Shown: positions 9,408 through 18,046, numbered from the stretch's first letter. The stretch is 64,000 bases of DNA from Lachnoclostridium sp. UBA1308 (GCA_002307215.1 DBTU01000042.1:16385-80384); one strand, 5' to 3'. The notes: generated by a model from the sequence alone, not told the origin. A program made the numbers and translations.

Positions 9408-9465
9408 ATACAAATTGATAATAATATTAGCATGCCATTGCGATAATATTATTATCAATTTGTAT
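9408..9465. repeat. Perfect 22-bp inverted repeat with 14-bp loop
   Basis: The arm ATACAAATTGATAATAATAT.. (9408-9429) is exactly mirrored at 9444-9465, with the loop GCATGCCATTGCGA between. It is AT-rich, has no T-run behind it, and sits in the roughly 490-base gap before pckG, about 100 bases upstream of the putative promoter. Confidence 0.8.
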
Positions 9466-9571
9466 AGGTAAAAAGTATAATGGATGGTATTTCCGATACA
9501 TGAAAATTTAATAAAATTACTATAGCAATCTCTACCACTTCTATGGTATTATATATGGCATAGCGTTTGTA

Positions 9572-9589
9572 TACACGTATAATCGTGTA
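9572..9589 (+). promoter_or_regulatory. Candidate pckG promoter inside a palindrome
   Basis: TACACG-TATAAT-CGTGTA is a perfect 6+6+6 arrangement in which the -10 hexamer is the loop of a palindrome. A protein binding the palindrome would occlude the promoter. The -35 region is weak (ATGGCA with 17-bp spacing). The leader to the pckG start is about 110 bases. Confidence 0.5.
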
Positions 9590-9701
9590 ATGAACAAGGT
9601 TGATTTTAGGGAGCTAAGTAGTATAGTTCTCGAGTATAAGTGAAGTATGGCAGTTACATATGCCTAAAATTCTATTTTTTTATATTTGAAAGGAGATTTT
9701 T

Positions 9702-11498
9702 ATGACAGAAAACAAGAAATTACTGGAATGGGTTAAGGAAATGGCTGATATGTGCCAGCCGGATGAGATTTATTGGTGTGATGGTTCAGAAAAAGAGAAT
9801 GATCACCTATTAAAGAAGATGGTTGATGGTGGTATGGCTATTCAGTTAAACCCCAAGAAACGTCCGGGATGCTATCTGTTCAGAAGTCACGCTTCAGACG
9901 TAGCACGCGTGGAAGACAGAACCTTTATCTCTTCAAAGACAAAAGAAGAAGCAGGTCCTACAAATAACTGGGTTGAGCCTGAGGAACTGAAGACAACAAT
10001 GAGAGGTCTGTATAAGGGTAGCATGAAGGGAAGAACAATGTATGTTATTCCGTATTCCATGGGACCGATTGGATCTCCGATTTCAAAAATTGGCGTTGAG
10101 TTAACGGATAGCCCATATGTAGTTGCAAATATGCGTATCATGACGCGTATCGGTACAAAGGTACTTGAGTCACTCGGTACCGATGGTGTGTTTGTCCCTT
10201 GCTTACATTCTGTAGGATCACCTCTGGAAGCAGGCCAGGAGGATTCAAGTTGGCCATGCGCTCCTATTGAAAAGAAATACATCAGTCATTTCCCGGAAGA
10301 GAGACTTATCTGGTCTTATGGTTCGGGTTACGGCGGTAATGCATTACTCGGTAAGAAATGCTTCGCACTTCGTATTGCATCTGTTATTGCACATGATGAG
10401 GGATGGCTTGCAGAGCACATGCTGATTCTTAAGCTTACGAATCCCAAGGGTGAAGTAAAGTATGTTACCGGCGCATTCCCCAGTGCTTGTGGTAAGACAA
10501 ATCTCGCAATGCTTGTTCCTACCATTCCCGGTTGGAAGGTTGAGACCGTCGGAGATGATATCGCATGGATGAAATTTGGCAAGGATGGCCGTTTATATGC
10601 AATTAATCCTGAAGCAGGCTTCTTTGGCGTTGCTCCCGGAACCTCCTTGGATTCTAATCCGAATGCAATGCACAGCACAGAGAAGAATACCATTTTTACA
10701 AATGTAGCTTTGACAGATGATGGTGATGTATGGTGGGAAGGCATCGGAACTCCTGCACCTGCTCATCTGATTGACTGGAAGGGTAATGACTGGACTCCGG
10801 ATTCCAAAGAGCCCGCAGCTCATCCCAATGCTCGTTTTACAGCTCCTGCTGAGCAGTGTCCTGCAATTGCTTCCGACTGGAATGATCCGGCCGGTGTTCC
10901 GATTTCAGCTATCTTAATCGGTGGACGTCGTCCCAAGACAATTCCGCTTGTGCATGAAAGCTTTGACTGGAAGCACGGTGTATTCCTGGGATCTATCATG
11001 GGCTCAGAAATCACAGCTGCAGCTATTTCCAATAATATTGGTCAGGTTCGTCGTGATCCATTTGCGATGCTTCCATTCTTCGGTTACAATGTATGTGATT
11101 ATTTACAGCATTGGTTAACTGTCGGAGAGAAGTCCAGTGAAGAACAGCTTCCTAAGATTTTCTATGTTAACTGGTTCCGTAAGGATCAGGACGGTAAATG
11201 GTTATGGCCTGGTTTCGGCGAAAATAGCCGTGTACTCAAATGGATCTTTGAAAGAACTTCGGGAGCAGGTAAAGCAGTAAAAACACCGATCGGCTTTATG
11301 CCGACCGCAGATGCTCTTGATCTTGAAGGTCTTGAGGGTGTAAGTGATACAGACATGAAAGAACTTCTTAAGGTTGATAATAATGAGTGGCTTAATGAAG
11401 TAGTCTCCATTAAAGATCATTATTCAAAATATGGTGAGAAGCTTCCGAAAGAATTATCAGCACAGTTGGAAGCTCTTGCAAGTAGGTTAAAAGCATAA
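9702..11498 (+). CDS. pckG: Phosphoenolpyruvate carboxykinase (GTP)
   Basis: A 598-residue GTP/GDP-type PEP carboxykinase, the typical length. The kinase-1a loop reads FPSACGKTNLAM (259-270) and includes the GTP-class reactive cysteine at 263. Other class signatures are RPGCYLFRSHASDVARVEDRT near 54, MRIMTRIG, and GGRRPKTIPLV with FGYNVCDYLQHW. It interconverts oxaloacetate and PEP. In fermentative clostridia it may run in the carboxylating direction toward malate and succinate (inference). AAAGGAG lies before the ATG. It is a monocistronic unit ended by the hairpin at 11529. Confidence 0.96.
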   Translation: MTENKKLLEWVKEMADMCQPDEIYWCDGSEKENDHLLKKMVDGGMAIQLNPKKRPGCYLFRSHASDVARVEDRTFISSKTKEEAGPTNNWVEPEELKTTMRGLYKGSMKGRTMYVIPYSMGPIGSPISKIGVELTDSPYVVANMRIMTRIGTKVLESLGTDGVFVPCLHSVGSPLEAGQEDSSWPCAPIEKKYISHFPEERLIWSYGSGYGGNALLGKKCFALRIASVIAHDEGWLAEHMLILKLTNPKGEVKYVTGAFPSACGKTNLAMLVPTIPGWKVETVGDDIAWMKFGKDGRLYAINPEAGFFGVAPGTSLDSNPNAMHSTEKNTIFTNVALTDDGDVWWEGIGTPAPAHLIDWKGNDWTPDSKEPAAHPNARFTAPAEQCPAIASDWNDPAGVPISAILIGGRRPKTIPLVHESFDWKHGVFLGSIMGSEITAAAISNNIGQVRRDPFAMLPFFGYNVCDYLQHWLTVGEKSSEEQLPKIFYVNWFRKDQDGKWLWPGFGENSRVLKWIFERTSGAGKAVKTPIGFMPTADALDLEGLEGVSDTDMKELLKVDNNEWLNEVVSIKDHYSKYGEKLPKELSAQLEALASRLKA

Positions 11499-11528
11499 GC
11501 ATAGAGTATCTATAATGTGATATCATAT

Positions 11529-11584
11529 GGTTCCATATCAATTTGAGTATTTCGAAGGAAAGCGGTTGATATGGAACCTTTTAT
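11529..11584 (+). terminator. Terminator after pckG
   Basis: Arms GGTTCCATATCAA and TTGATATGGAACC (perfect 13 bp) are followed by TTTTATTT. The stem is nearly identical to the terminator at 1846. Confidence 0.8.
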
Positions 11585-11621
11585 TTCGTAACAATTTTAT
11601 CGAATTGTCAATAATCGGTGG

Positions 11622-11650
11622 TTGTTAATCCGAGGAATTAATGATATAAT
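11622..11650 (+). promoter_or_regulatory. Promoter of the BMP-type ABC operon
   Basis: TTGTTA and TATAAT are separated by exactly 17 bases. It lies 184 bases before the lipoprotein start, leaving a long leader. Confidence 0.55.
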
Positions 11651-11659
11651 CTGAGCATC

Positions 11660-11833
11660 GATTTTATTCAATTGGAAGTAATTATCCAATGGTTCATGGA
11701 AATTAGTTGACCCAGAGAGGGGTGTGTGTAGGATTTAGGTACATGCAGCTCTTTTCTGGATGTTAATGCGGACGTAGGCCGGATGGCATTATGTTATAGG
11801 AAGAGATTTTACATTATTGAAGGAGGATTATTT
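11660..11833 (+). ncRNA. Structured leader of unknown class upstream of nucleoside importer
   Basis: A long hairpin at 11712-11759 pairs CCAGAGAG..TGTGTA with TACATGCA..CTTTTCTGG. A second, weaker pairing (AATGC at 11765, GCATT at 11786) follows. No purine riboswitch core that I know is recognisable. It may be an undescribed regulatory leader or just a stable 5 prime UTR. Confidence 0.35.
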
Positions 11834-13015
11834 ATGAAAAAAGTAATAAGTTTAGTGCTGGTCATGCTTTTAGTTTTTGGACTAGCCGGTTGTTCTTCCA
11901 CAGACAAGAAGAGCAGCGACATTAAGGTCGGTGTAATTTATATCGGTGATGAGAATGAAGGTTACACACAGGCACATATGGCAGGAATTGATGAGATGGC
12001 TAAGACACTTGATCTAAAAGAAGATCAAATCATCGAGAAGACAGGAATTCTGGAAGATGAATCCTGCTATGATGCAGCAGTTGATTTAGCTGAACAGGGT
12101 TGTGATATTATCTTTGCAAACAGCTTTGGACATGAGGATTATATTATTGAGGCAGCAAAAGATTATCCTGACGTCCAGTTTTGTCATGCAACAGGCACCC
12201 AGGCAAAATCTTCCGGATTATCCAATATGCATAACTATTTTACGGCTGTTTACGAGTCCCGTTATGTATCCGGTGTAGTGGCTGGTTTGAAAATACAAGA
12301 AATGATTGATAATGGTACCATTACTGCTGATCAGGCAAAGATGGGCTATGTAGGCGCATACCCTTATGCAGAAGTTGTCTCCGGCTATACCTCCTTCTAT
12401 CTTGGAGCTAAGAGTGTATGTCCTTCCGTAACCATGGAAGTACAGTATACAAACAGCTGGGCTGATATGGCAGGGGAGAAGGAAGTGGCATCTTCCTTAA
12501 TCGCTGAGGGCTGTGTATTAATCAGTCAGCATGCAGATACCACAGGTGCACCTTCCGCTTGTGAAGAAGCAGGAGTTCCTTGTGTAGGCTACAATGTAGA
12601 TATGACCACAGTTGCACCTAATGAAGCATTAACATCAGCAACCATTAACTGGGCTCCCTACTATACTTATGCTGTACAATGTGTAATGGATGACAAGACA
12701 ATTGACACTGACTGGTGTAAGGGTTATGTTGACGGTGCTGTTGGTATCTCTAAGTTAAATGATAAGGCTGTTGCTGCCGGTACTGCAGATAAGGTTGCCG
12801 AAGTAGAAAAAGCAATCAAGGATGGTTCCTTACATGTATTTGATACGTCTAAATATGCAATTGGCGGAAAATCCATTGAAGATTTAATCGCTGCAGGCGG
12901 AGATTTTGCAAAATATGCGGACTATGTTAAAGATGGCTATTTCCATGAGTCAGAGTTGATTTCCGCACCTGCCTTTGATTTAAGAATTGACGGAATTACA
13001 GAAAAGACAGAATAA
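11834..13015 (+). CDS. BMP family ABC transporter substrate-binding lipoprotein
   Basis: A 393-residue basic membrane protein (BMP/Med) family binding protein, the family that includes BmpA and nucleoside-binding NupN/PnrA. The signal peptide ends at LAGC, with Cys20 lipidated. IKVGVIYIGDENEGYTQAH opens the mature domain. I take ATG 11834 with AAGGAGG, not the ATG 51 bases upstream. Residues DVQFCHATGTQ and GYVGAYPYAEVVSGYTSF follow the family pattern. It leads a four-gene operon with an ATPase and two permeases. The ligand is probably a purine nucleoside, by family and operon form only. Confidence 0.92.
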   Translation: MKKVISLVLVMLLVFGLAGCSSTDKKSSDIKVGVIYIGDENEGYTQAHMAGIDEMAKTLDLKEDQIIEKTGILEDESCYDAAVDLAEQGCDIIFANSFGHEDYIIEAAKDYPDVQFCHATGTQAKSSGLSNMHNYFTAVYESRYVSGVVAGLKIQEMIDNGTITADQAKMGYVGAYPYAEVVSGYTSFYLGAKSVCPSVTMEVQYTNSWADMAGEKEVASSLIAEGCVLISQHADTTGAPSACEEAGVPCVGYNVDMTTVAPNEALTSATINWAPYYTYAVQCVMDDKTIDTDWCKGYVDGAVGISKLNDKAVAAGTADKVAEVEKAIKDGSLHVFDTSKYAIGGKSIEDLIAAGGDFAKYADYVKDGYFHESELISAPAFDLRIDGITEKTE

Positions 13016-13026
13016 GAATTAAATAA

Positions 13027-13100
13027 GATAATAAAAACAGCAGAATGCGCGATGCCGATATATAACTATATTATAGGTATCGCGCATAATGCCGTTTTTG
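13027..13100 (+). terminator. Hairpin between binding protein and ATPase genes
   Basis: Arms ATGCGCGATgCC and GGtATCGCGCAT are extended by AAAAACAGCA/TGCcGTTTTTG. It is a strong stem followed by a short T stretch inside an operon. Partial termination here would raise binding protein over membrane components, a usual pattern in ABC operons. Confidence 0.7.
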
Positions 13101-13141
13101 TAAAATCAATTTAGCTTGTATACTTTATGGGAGGAACCTTT

Positions 13142-14680
13142 GTGGGACAGGAAAACGCAATTGAATTAAGAAATGTTACCAAGCGTTTTGGTGAGGTGGT
13201 TGCAAATGACAATGTTAATTTAACAGTAAAGAAAGGTGAAATTCTTTCGATACTTGGTGAGAACGGAAGCGGAAAGACAACCCTTATGAATATGCTTTCC
13301 GGTATCTATTTTCCGGATGAAGGTCAGATTTTCGTCGATGGAAAAGAAGTTACCATACGATCTCCCAAGGATTCTTTTACACTTGGAATTGGAATGATAC
13401 ATCAGCATTTTAAGCTGATTCATATATTAACAGCGGCAGAGAACATAATTCTTGGTCTTCCCGGTGACGAGCGTCTGAAGATGAACCGAGTGATTGAGGA
13501 GATAGACAGTCTGACGAAACGGTATGGATTTGAATTAAATCCTGTCCAGAAGATTTATGCGATGTCAGTTTCTCAAAAACAGACCGTTGAAATTATTAAG
13601 GTGTTATATCGTGGTGCGGACATTCTGATTTTGGACGAACCGACGGCGGTACTTACTCCACAGGAGACGGGAAGATTATTTGACGTTCTCCGTAATATGA
13701 GGAAAGCCGGTAAATCCATTATAATCATTACTCATAAATTGAACGAAGTTCTAGAGCTTTCCGACCGAGTTGCAGTTCTTCGAAAAGGTAAATACATCGG
13801 TACGGTAAATACATCTGAGGCAAGTGCAGACTCTCTGACGGAAATGATGGTTGGTGAAAAGGTGAGCCTGGATATCGGTCGGTCAGATCCGATTGAGCCT
13901 CAGAGGCGGATCGATATGCGAGGTATTACCTGCAAGAACAAGGAGGGACTTACGGTATTAAAGGAAGCCTCCTTTATAGCCTACAGCGGTGAAATCCTTG
14001 GGGTGGCAGGTATTTCGGGAAGCGGACAGAAAGAGCTCTTAGAATCCATCGCCGGTCTGCAGACGATAGAAAACGGTGAGATTCTATACTATGCCCCGGA
14101 AGGAAATGTAGAAAAAATTTCAGAAATGAAAGCGGCTGATATCAGGAATTTAAAAATCAGTCTTTCCTTTGTTCCGGAGGACAGGCTTGGTATGGGGCTG
14201 GTCGGAGCCATGGATTTAACGGATAATATGATGATCCGAAGCTATCAGGAAGGAAAGAATTTCTTTACAGACCGCAAAAAACCTAAGGATCTTGCACTTG
14301 ATATTGTCAATAAACTGGATGTATCCACCCCCAGTGTAGAGACTCCGGTTCGAAAGCTTTCCGGCGGTAATGTACAGAAGGTTCTTGTGGGCAGGGAAAT
14401 CGCCTCCAATCCGATTGTGCTGATGGTGGCTTATCCGGTTCGTGGACTGGATATTAATTCTTCCTACACGATATATAATTTGTTAAATGAACAGAAGAAA
14501 AAGGGTGTAGCGATTATCTGTGTCGGAGAAGATTTGGATGTTTTAGTTGAACTTTGTGATCGTATCCTTGTATTGAATAACGGAAAGGTTGCAGGAATTG
14601 TAGATGCGCGTTCAACAACAAAAGATGAGCTTGGACTTATGATGACCGGTTCAGGAAAGGGGAAGCATTCGCATGAGTAA
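13142..14680 (+). CDS. BMP/nucleoside-type ABC transporter ATP-binding protein (tandem ATPase)
   Basis: A 512-residue protein with two ABC ATPase modules, like RbsA/MglA and NupO. The first has Walker A GENGSGKT (39-46), a degenerate signature MSVSQKQ and Walker B ILILDEPTAV. The second has GISGSGQKE in place of Walker A and a good LSGGNVQK signature, the asymmetry normal for this family. I prefer the GTG start at 13142, with GGGAGG seven bases before it, over ATG 13127, which overlaps that site. The gene overlaps the following permease gene by eight bases. It energises import at the inner membrane face. Confidence 0.92.
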   Translation: MGQENAIELRNVTKRFGEVVANDNVNLTVKKGEILSILGENGSGKTTLMNMLSGIYFPDEGQIFVDGKEVTIRSPKDSFTLGIGMIHQHFKLIHILTAAENIILGLPGDERLKMNRVIEEIDSLTKRYGFELNPVQKIYAMSVSQKQTVEIIKVLYRGADILILDEPTAVLTPQETGRLFDVLRNMRKAGKSIIIITHKLNEVLELSDRVAVLRKGKYIGTVNTSEASADSLTEMMVGEKVSLDIGRSDPIEPQRRIDMRGITCKNKEGLTVLKEASFIAYSGEILGVAGISGSGQKELLESIAGLQTIENGEILYYAPEGNVEKISEMKAADIRNLKISLSFVPEDRLGMGLVGAMDLTDNMMIRSYQEGKNFFTDRKKPKDLALDIVNKLDVSTPSVETPVRKLSGGNVQKVLVGREIASNPIVLMVAYPVRGLDINSSYTIYNLLNEQKKKGVAIICVGEDLDVLVELCDRILVLNNGKVAGIVDARSTTKDELGLMMTGSGKGKHSHE

Positions 14681-15785
14681 GAAAGCTGCAGTAGCGAATA
14701 AAGATCTGTTTATCCGCATCAGCAAGCGGGATGGCATCACGAATCGAAGCGCCTGGACAATCCGCCTGATCGCCGTCATTCTATCCTTGATTGTATGCGC
14801 ACTTATCGTTGTCCCGATTACGAAGCAGAACCCTATTAATGTATATCTTGGACTGATTGACGGAGCCTTCGGCACAAAAAGACGCATCTGGGTTACAATT
14901 CGTGAAACGTTGACATTGTTAATCATAGCAGTTGGACTTACACCTGCTTTTAAGATGAAATTCTGGAATATCGGTGCAGAGGGACAGGTACTCGTGGGGG
15001 GCGCGGCGACAGCTGCTGTCATGATCTATTTTGGTGATGCAATGCCCAACTGGCTGTTACTACTTTTGATATTCGTAGTTAGTATTTCCGCCGGAATGTT
15101 GTGGGGGGTACTCCCGGCAATATTTAAGGCTTATTATAATACGAACGAGACCTTATTTACCCTGATGCTTAATTATGTGGCAATGCAAATTATTACCTTT
15201 TGTATTGCTTTTTGGGAGAATCCTGCCGGCTCCAATTCGGTGGGTATCATAAATTCGGAGACCAACAAGGGCTGGTTTCCCAAAATGTTCGGCACGAATT
15301 ATGGTCTGAATATCATCCTTGTTCTGACCGTAACCATTGGTATGTATATCTATATGAAATACAGCAAGCAGGGTTATGAGGTAGCCGTTGTTGGTGAAAG
15401 CACAAATACAGCAAAGTATGCCGGTATTCATGTAAAGACGGTAATCATACGAACCATGCTGATATCGGGAGGTATCTGTGGTCTGGCAGGTGCTATCATT
15501 GTAAGTGGCTCCAGCCATACAATCTCCACCAGTATCGGAGGAGGGCGGGGTTTTACGGCAATTATCGTTGCATGGATGGCAAAATTTAATCCATTTGCCA
15601 TGATTCTCGTGTCGGTGTTCCTCGTATTCATGCAGCAAGGTTCCATCCAACTTGCTACGCAATTTGGTTTGAATCAAAATGCATCGGATATTATCACAGG
15701 AATCATCTTATTCTTCCTAATCGGATGTGAGTTCTTTATTAACTACAAACTGGAATTTCGTAAGAAGAAAAGGGAGGTACAATAG
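14673..15785 (+). CDS. ABC transporter permease, BPD_transp_2 family (nucleoside type, subunit 1)
   Basis: A 370-residue permease with about ten hydrophobic segments. The family hallmark NIGAEGQVLVGG lies near residue 95, and GYEVAVVGESTNTAKYAGI near 240 marks the cytoplasmic coupling loop. It overlaps the ATPase gene (ATG inside its last codons) and abuts the next permease gene. It is the NupP-like half of a heterodimeric channel. Confidence 0.92.
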   Translation: MSKKAAVANKDLFIRISKRDGITNRSAWTIRLIAVILSLIVCALIVVPITKQNPINVYLGLIDGAFGTKRRIWVTIRETLTLLIIAVGLTPAFKMKFWNIGAEGQVLVGGAATAAVMIYFGDAMPNWLLLLLIFVVSISAGMLWGVLPAIFKAYYNTNETLFTLMLNYVAMQIITFCIAFWENPAGSNSVGIINSETNKGWFPKMFGTNYGLNIILVLTVTIGMYIYMKYSKQGYEVAVVGESTNTAKYAGIHVKTVIIRTMLISGGICGLAGAIIVSGSSHTISTSIGGGRGFTAIIVAWMAKFNPFAMILVSVFLVFMQQGSIQLATQFGLNQNASDIITGIILFFLIGCEFFINYKLEFRKKKREVQ

Positions 15786-16766
15786 ATGGAATCGTTATTA
15801 ACCTTTATTCAGCAAGCAATCGGGCAGGGCATTACGATTCTCTTTGGTGCCTCCGGTGAAATTGTTACGGAAAAGTCGGGCAACCTAAACCTTGGCATTC
15901 CCGGAATTATGTACATGGGCGGTATTGCCGGTCTGATGGGTGCATTCTTCTATGAAAAATCGACAACAACTCCGAATGGTGCAGTTGGCTTAATCGTCTC
16001 TTTGCTGGCGGCTCTGGGAGTCTCTGCACTGGGTGGCCTGCTATACAGCTTCTTAACCATTACGCTTCGTGCAAACCAGAATGTGGTTGGTCTATCCTTA
16101 ACCACCTTTGGCGTGGGTTTTGGTAATTTCTTTGGTGGTTCCATCTCAAAGCTTGCAGGTGGTGTTGGCCAGATTTCCGTATCCACAACGGCCGGTGCAT
16201 ACCGTGCAACCATACCGGGGCTATCCGGTATACCGGTGATCGGGGATCTGTTATTCTCCTATGGATTTTTAACCTATTTATCTATCGTAATTGCAATTTC
16301 CTTGACCTCTTTCCTTAAGCGTACCAGAAAGGGTCTCAATCTGCGAGCTGTAGGAGAAAGTCCGGCCACAGCAGATGCTGCAGGCATAAATGTATCCAGG
16401 TATAAATATATAGCTACAGTTTCCGGTGCAGCAATTGCAGGCATGGGAGGTTTGTATTTTGTAATGGAATATCTCGGCGGAACCTGGAACAATAATGGCT
16501 TTGGTGACAGAGGCTGGCTTGCAATCGCGCTGGTTATTCTGGCATTATGGAAGCCGGTCAATGCAATCTGGGGCTCCTTCTTATTTGGAGGGTTATACAT
16601 CCTTTATATCTATATGCCGGGACTGACCAGAGCAACCCGTGAGCTATTCAAGATGTTGCCTTATGTGGTTACCATCATTGTATTAATTATAACAAGTAAG
16701 CGTAATAAGCAAGAAAGTCAGCCGCCTGCCAGCCTTGGGGAAGCATATTTCAGGGAAGAGCGGTAG
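15786..16766 (+). CDS. ABC transporter permease, BPD_transp_2 family (nucleoside type, subunit 2)
   Basis: A 326-residue permease partner, NupQ-like. It shows EKSGNLNLGIPGIMYMGG near the N terminus and GLNLRAVGESPATADAAGINV near 185-205, matching the coupling loop of the first permease. Its ATG follows the previous stop directly. It is the last gene of the operon and is followed by the long palindrome at 16786. Confidence 0.92.
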   Translation: MESLLTFIQQAIGQGITILFGASGEIVTEKSGNLNLGIPGIMYMGGIAGLMGAFFYEKSTTTPNGAVGLIVSLLAALGVSALGGLLYSFLTITLRANQNVVGLSLTTFGVGFGNFFGGSISKLAGGVGQISVSTTAGAYRATIPGLSGIPVIGDLLFSYGFLTYLSIVIAISLTSFLKRTRKGLNLRAVGESPATADAAGINVSRYKYIATVSGAAIAGMGGLYFVMEYLGGTWNNNGFGDRGWLAIALVILALWKPVNAIWGSFLFGGLYILYIYMPGLTRATRELFKMLPYVVTIIVLIITSKRNKQESQPPASLGEAYFREER

Positions 16767-16785
16767 AGCGAGAGATAATATTCTA

Positions 16786-17037
16786 GGAACGGTACAGGAA
16801 CAAGGGGTATCGGTTTTGCTTCCGGTTATTACATTCCGGTAATACTAAGTATCCTGTACGGAGCTGAAACAGACTGTCGGAGGATAGCGACATCCATGTC
16901 GCACCCTCCTAAAATGTCCATCCATGGACATTTCCCGGTCTAACCCGCTCCGTACGGGATACAAGTATTACTCGAAATGTAATAAAAGTCAGCAAAATCG
17001 ATACCCCTTGTTCATGTACCTGTTTCCGATAAAACAA
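16786..17037. repeat. Long imperfect palindrome, about 252 bp, with nested hairpins
   Basis: Arms of about 80 bases (16786-16864 and 16947-17037) are mirror images with small gaps. Matching blocks include GGAACAGG.., AACAAGGGGTATCG, TTTTGCT, ATTACATT, GTAATACT and GTACGGAGC. The centre holds two further hairpins: GCGACATCCATGTCGC (16887-16902) inside GGAGG/CCTCC, and AAATGTCCA..TGGACATTT (16912-16933). It fills the gap between convergent genes. No coding sense was found. Confidence 0.85.
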
Positions 17038-17054
17038 AATAATGAACTTATTAA

Positions 17055-17510
17055 TCAGGCTAGCAGACCTCTTCTGATTTTATTATCTACTTCCCATAAA
17101 GCAACCTTATTACTATCATATCTTAATTTCTGTTTAGCGGTTTCATAATCCATCCATTCATAGTCAGTGTGTTCATTGGAAAGCTCCATTAATTCAGACG
17201 TCACATTTACTACAAATGCATATTCCGGAATTACAAGACAATCTTTTCCCCATATGTTCCTATATGCCTTAAAACATTCTGTCGAAATACTACAACATGT
17301 TTCCAAAGAATAATATTTATTATCATACTTAATACCGGCTTCTTCATAGGCTTCACGTTTGGCAGACTGGAGTGGTGTCTCTCCATCTTCTCCACCACCT
17401 GCAATAAATTGCAAAACCTGCATATCAGAACGATGAAATACAGCATATTTTATTATATTATTTTGAATTGTATAGGGTAGAACTAAGACTTGATATTTCG
17501 CTCTTGCCAC
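17055..17510 (-). CDS. NUDIX hydrolase
   Basis: A 151-residue NUDIX protein. The box GGGEDGETPLQSAKREAYEEAGI (about 38-60) fits G-x5-E-x7-REUxEExGU exactly. Length and the flanking QVLVLPYTI and EWMDYETAKQKL pattern resemble NudB-type dihydroneopterin triphosphate/dATP pyrophosphatases, but the substrate is uncertain. The start is GTG at 17510 with AAGGAG upstream. It is convergent with the ABC operon and stands alone. Confidence 0.9.
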   Translation of the reverse strand: MARAKYQVLVLPYTIQNNIIKYAVFHRSDMQVLQFIAGGGEDGETPLQSAKREAYEEAGIKYDNKYYSLETCCSISTECFKAYRNIWGKDCLVIPEYAFVVNVTSELMELSNEHTDYEWMDYETAKQKLRYDSNKVALWEVDNKIRRGLLA

Positions 17511-17649
17511 TGGTTCTCCTTTTCGTCATCCAAATTTATTAGTCATGTCCATGAGTTCTGATTTTCTGTTTTATACTATTTTTTTTCAAAATGGAAGGTT
17601 TTCTATTTCTTCTTAAAACAACAATAATACCGATGCAATGCTATCAAAC

Positions 17650-17916
17650 TTAACGAAATAGGTTATAATTGCCCTCTGGGTATTCTACCAACAGCTCATT
17701 ATCGTTATACTTGTACACATCTAGTCCTAAATAATTGCAATTTGTTTCAAGGTTTTTAGCGGGTGTACTTGTCAAATCCACTGTACTTGTAATTTATCCA
17801 ATAAGTTTAAGCAAGGCGATATCAATGCCATTTACGGAATCATACATTTGATAATTTTTATCGTCATAATGAATCATTGGTGGTAAGTCATTGACTAAGT
17901 CCTCATCACTATTCAT
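17650..17916 (-). pseudogene. Remnant of a secreted/lipoprotein-like gene
   Basis: Reading the minus strand from 17916 gives MNSDEDLVNDLPPMIHYDDK.., 40 residues to a TAA. The same frame then continues ITSTVDLTSTPAKNL..NYNLFR to a second stop. The two parts look like one domain broken by a nonsense mutation: proteins with an LPPMI..NGKLY..GEITSSVD pattern are common as clostridial lipoproteins. No signal peptide remains upstream, where other frames take over. Family assignment is from memory of the pattern and is tentative. Confidence 0.5.
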
Positions 17917-17917
17917 A

Positions 17918-18046
17918 TTACGAATTCTTTTGAATGTAAATTTTCAATGCTTTTATTACTAAGAACAGCACGTATATTACTTCTATAATAATTATTCCAT
18001 AAACAAGTAAAGCCAGTAAAGGCAAAATAGTTAATGAACTGAACAA
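17918..18046 (-). CDS. Small single-span membrane protein (42 aa)
   Basis: A short frame encodes 42 residues starting MFSSLTILPLLALLVYGIII, with one or two hydrophobic stretches and a basic end (KALKIYIQKNS). The TTG start at 18046 is preceded by AAGGAGGG at eight bases, a strong site, which is why I call it. The stop is directly next to the remnant gene downstream. Similar small hydrophobic proteins of unknown function are frequent in clostridia. It could be a leader or a toxin-like peptide; nothing shows which. Confidence 0.5.
   Translation of the reverse strand: MFSSLTILPLLALLVYGIIIIEVIYVLFLVIKALKIYIQKNS

Noticed and set aside
15153..15677. 174-codon minus-strand frame inside the first nucleoside-type permease gene
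   Set aside because: It lies fully within a conserved membrane protein gene, shows no recognisable domain and no start signal.
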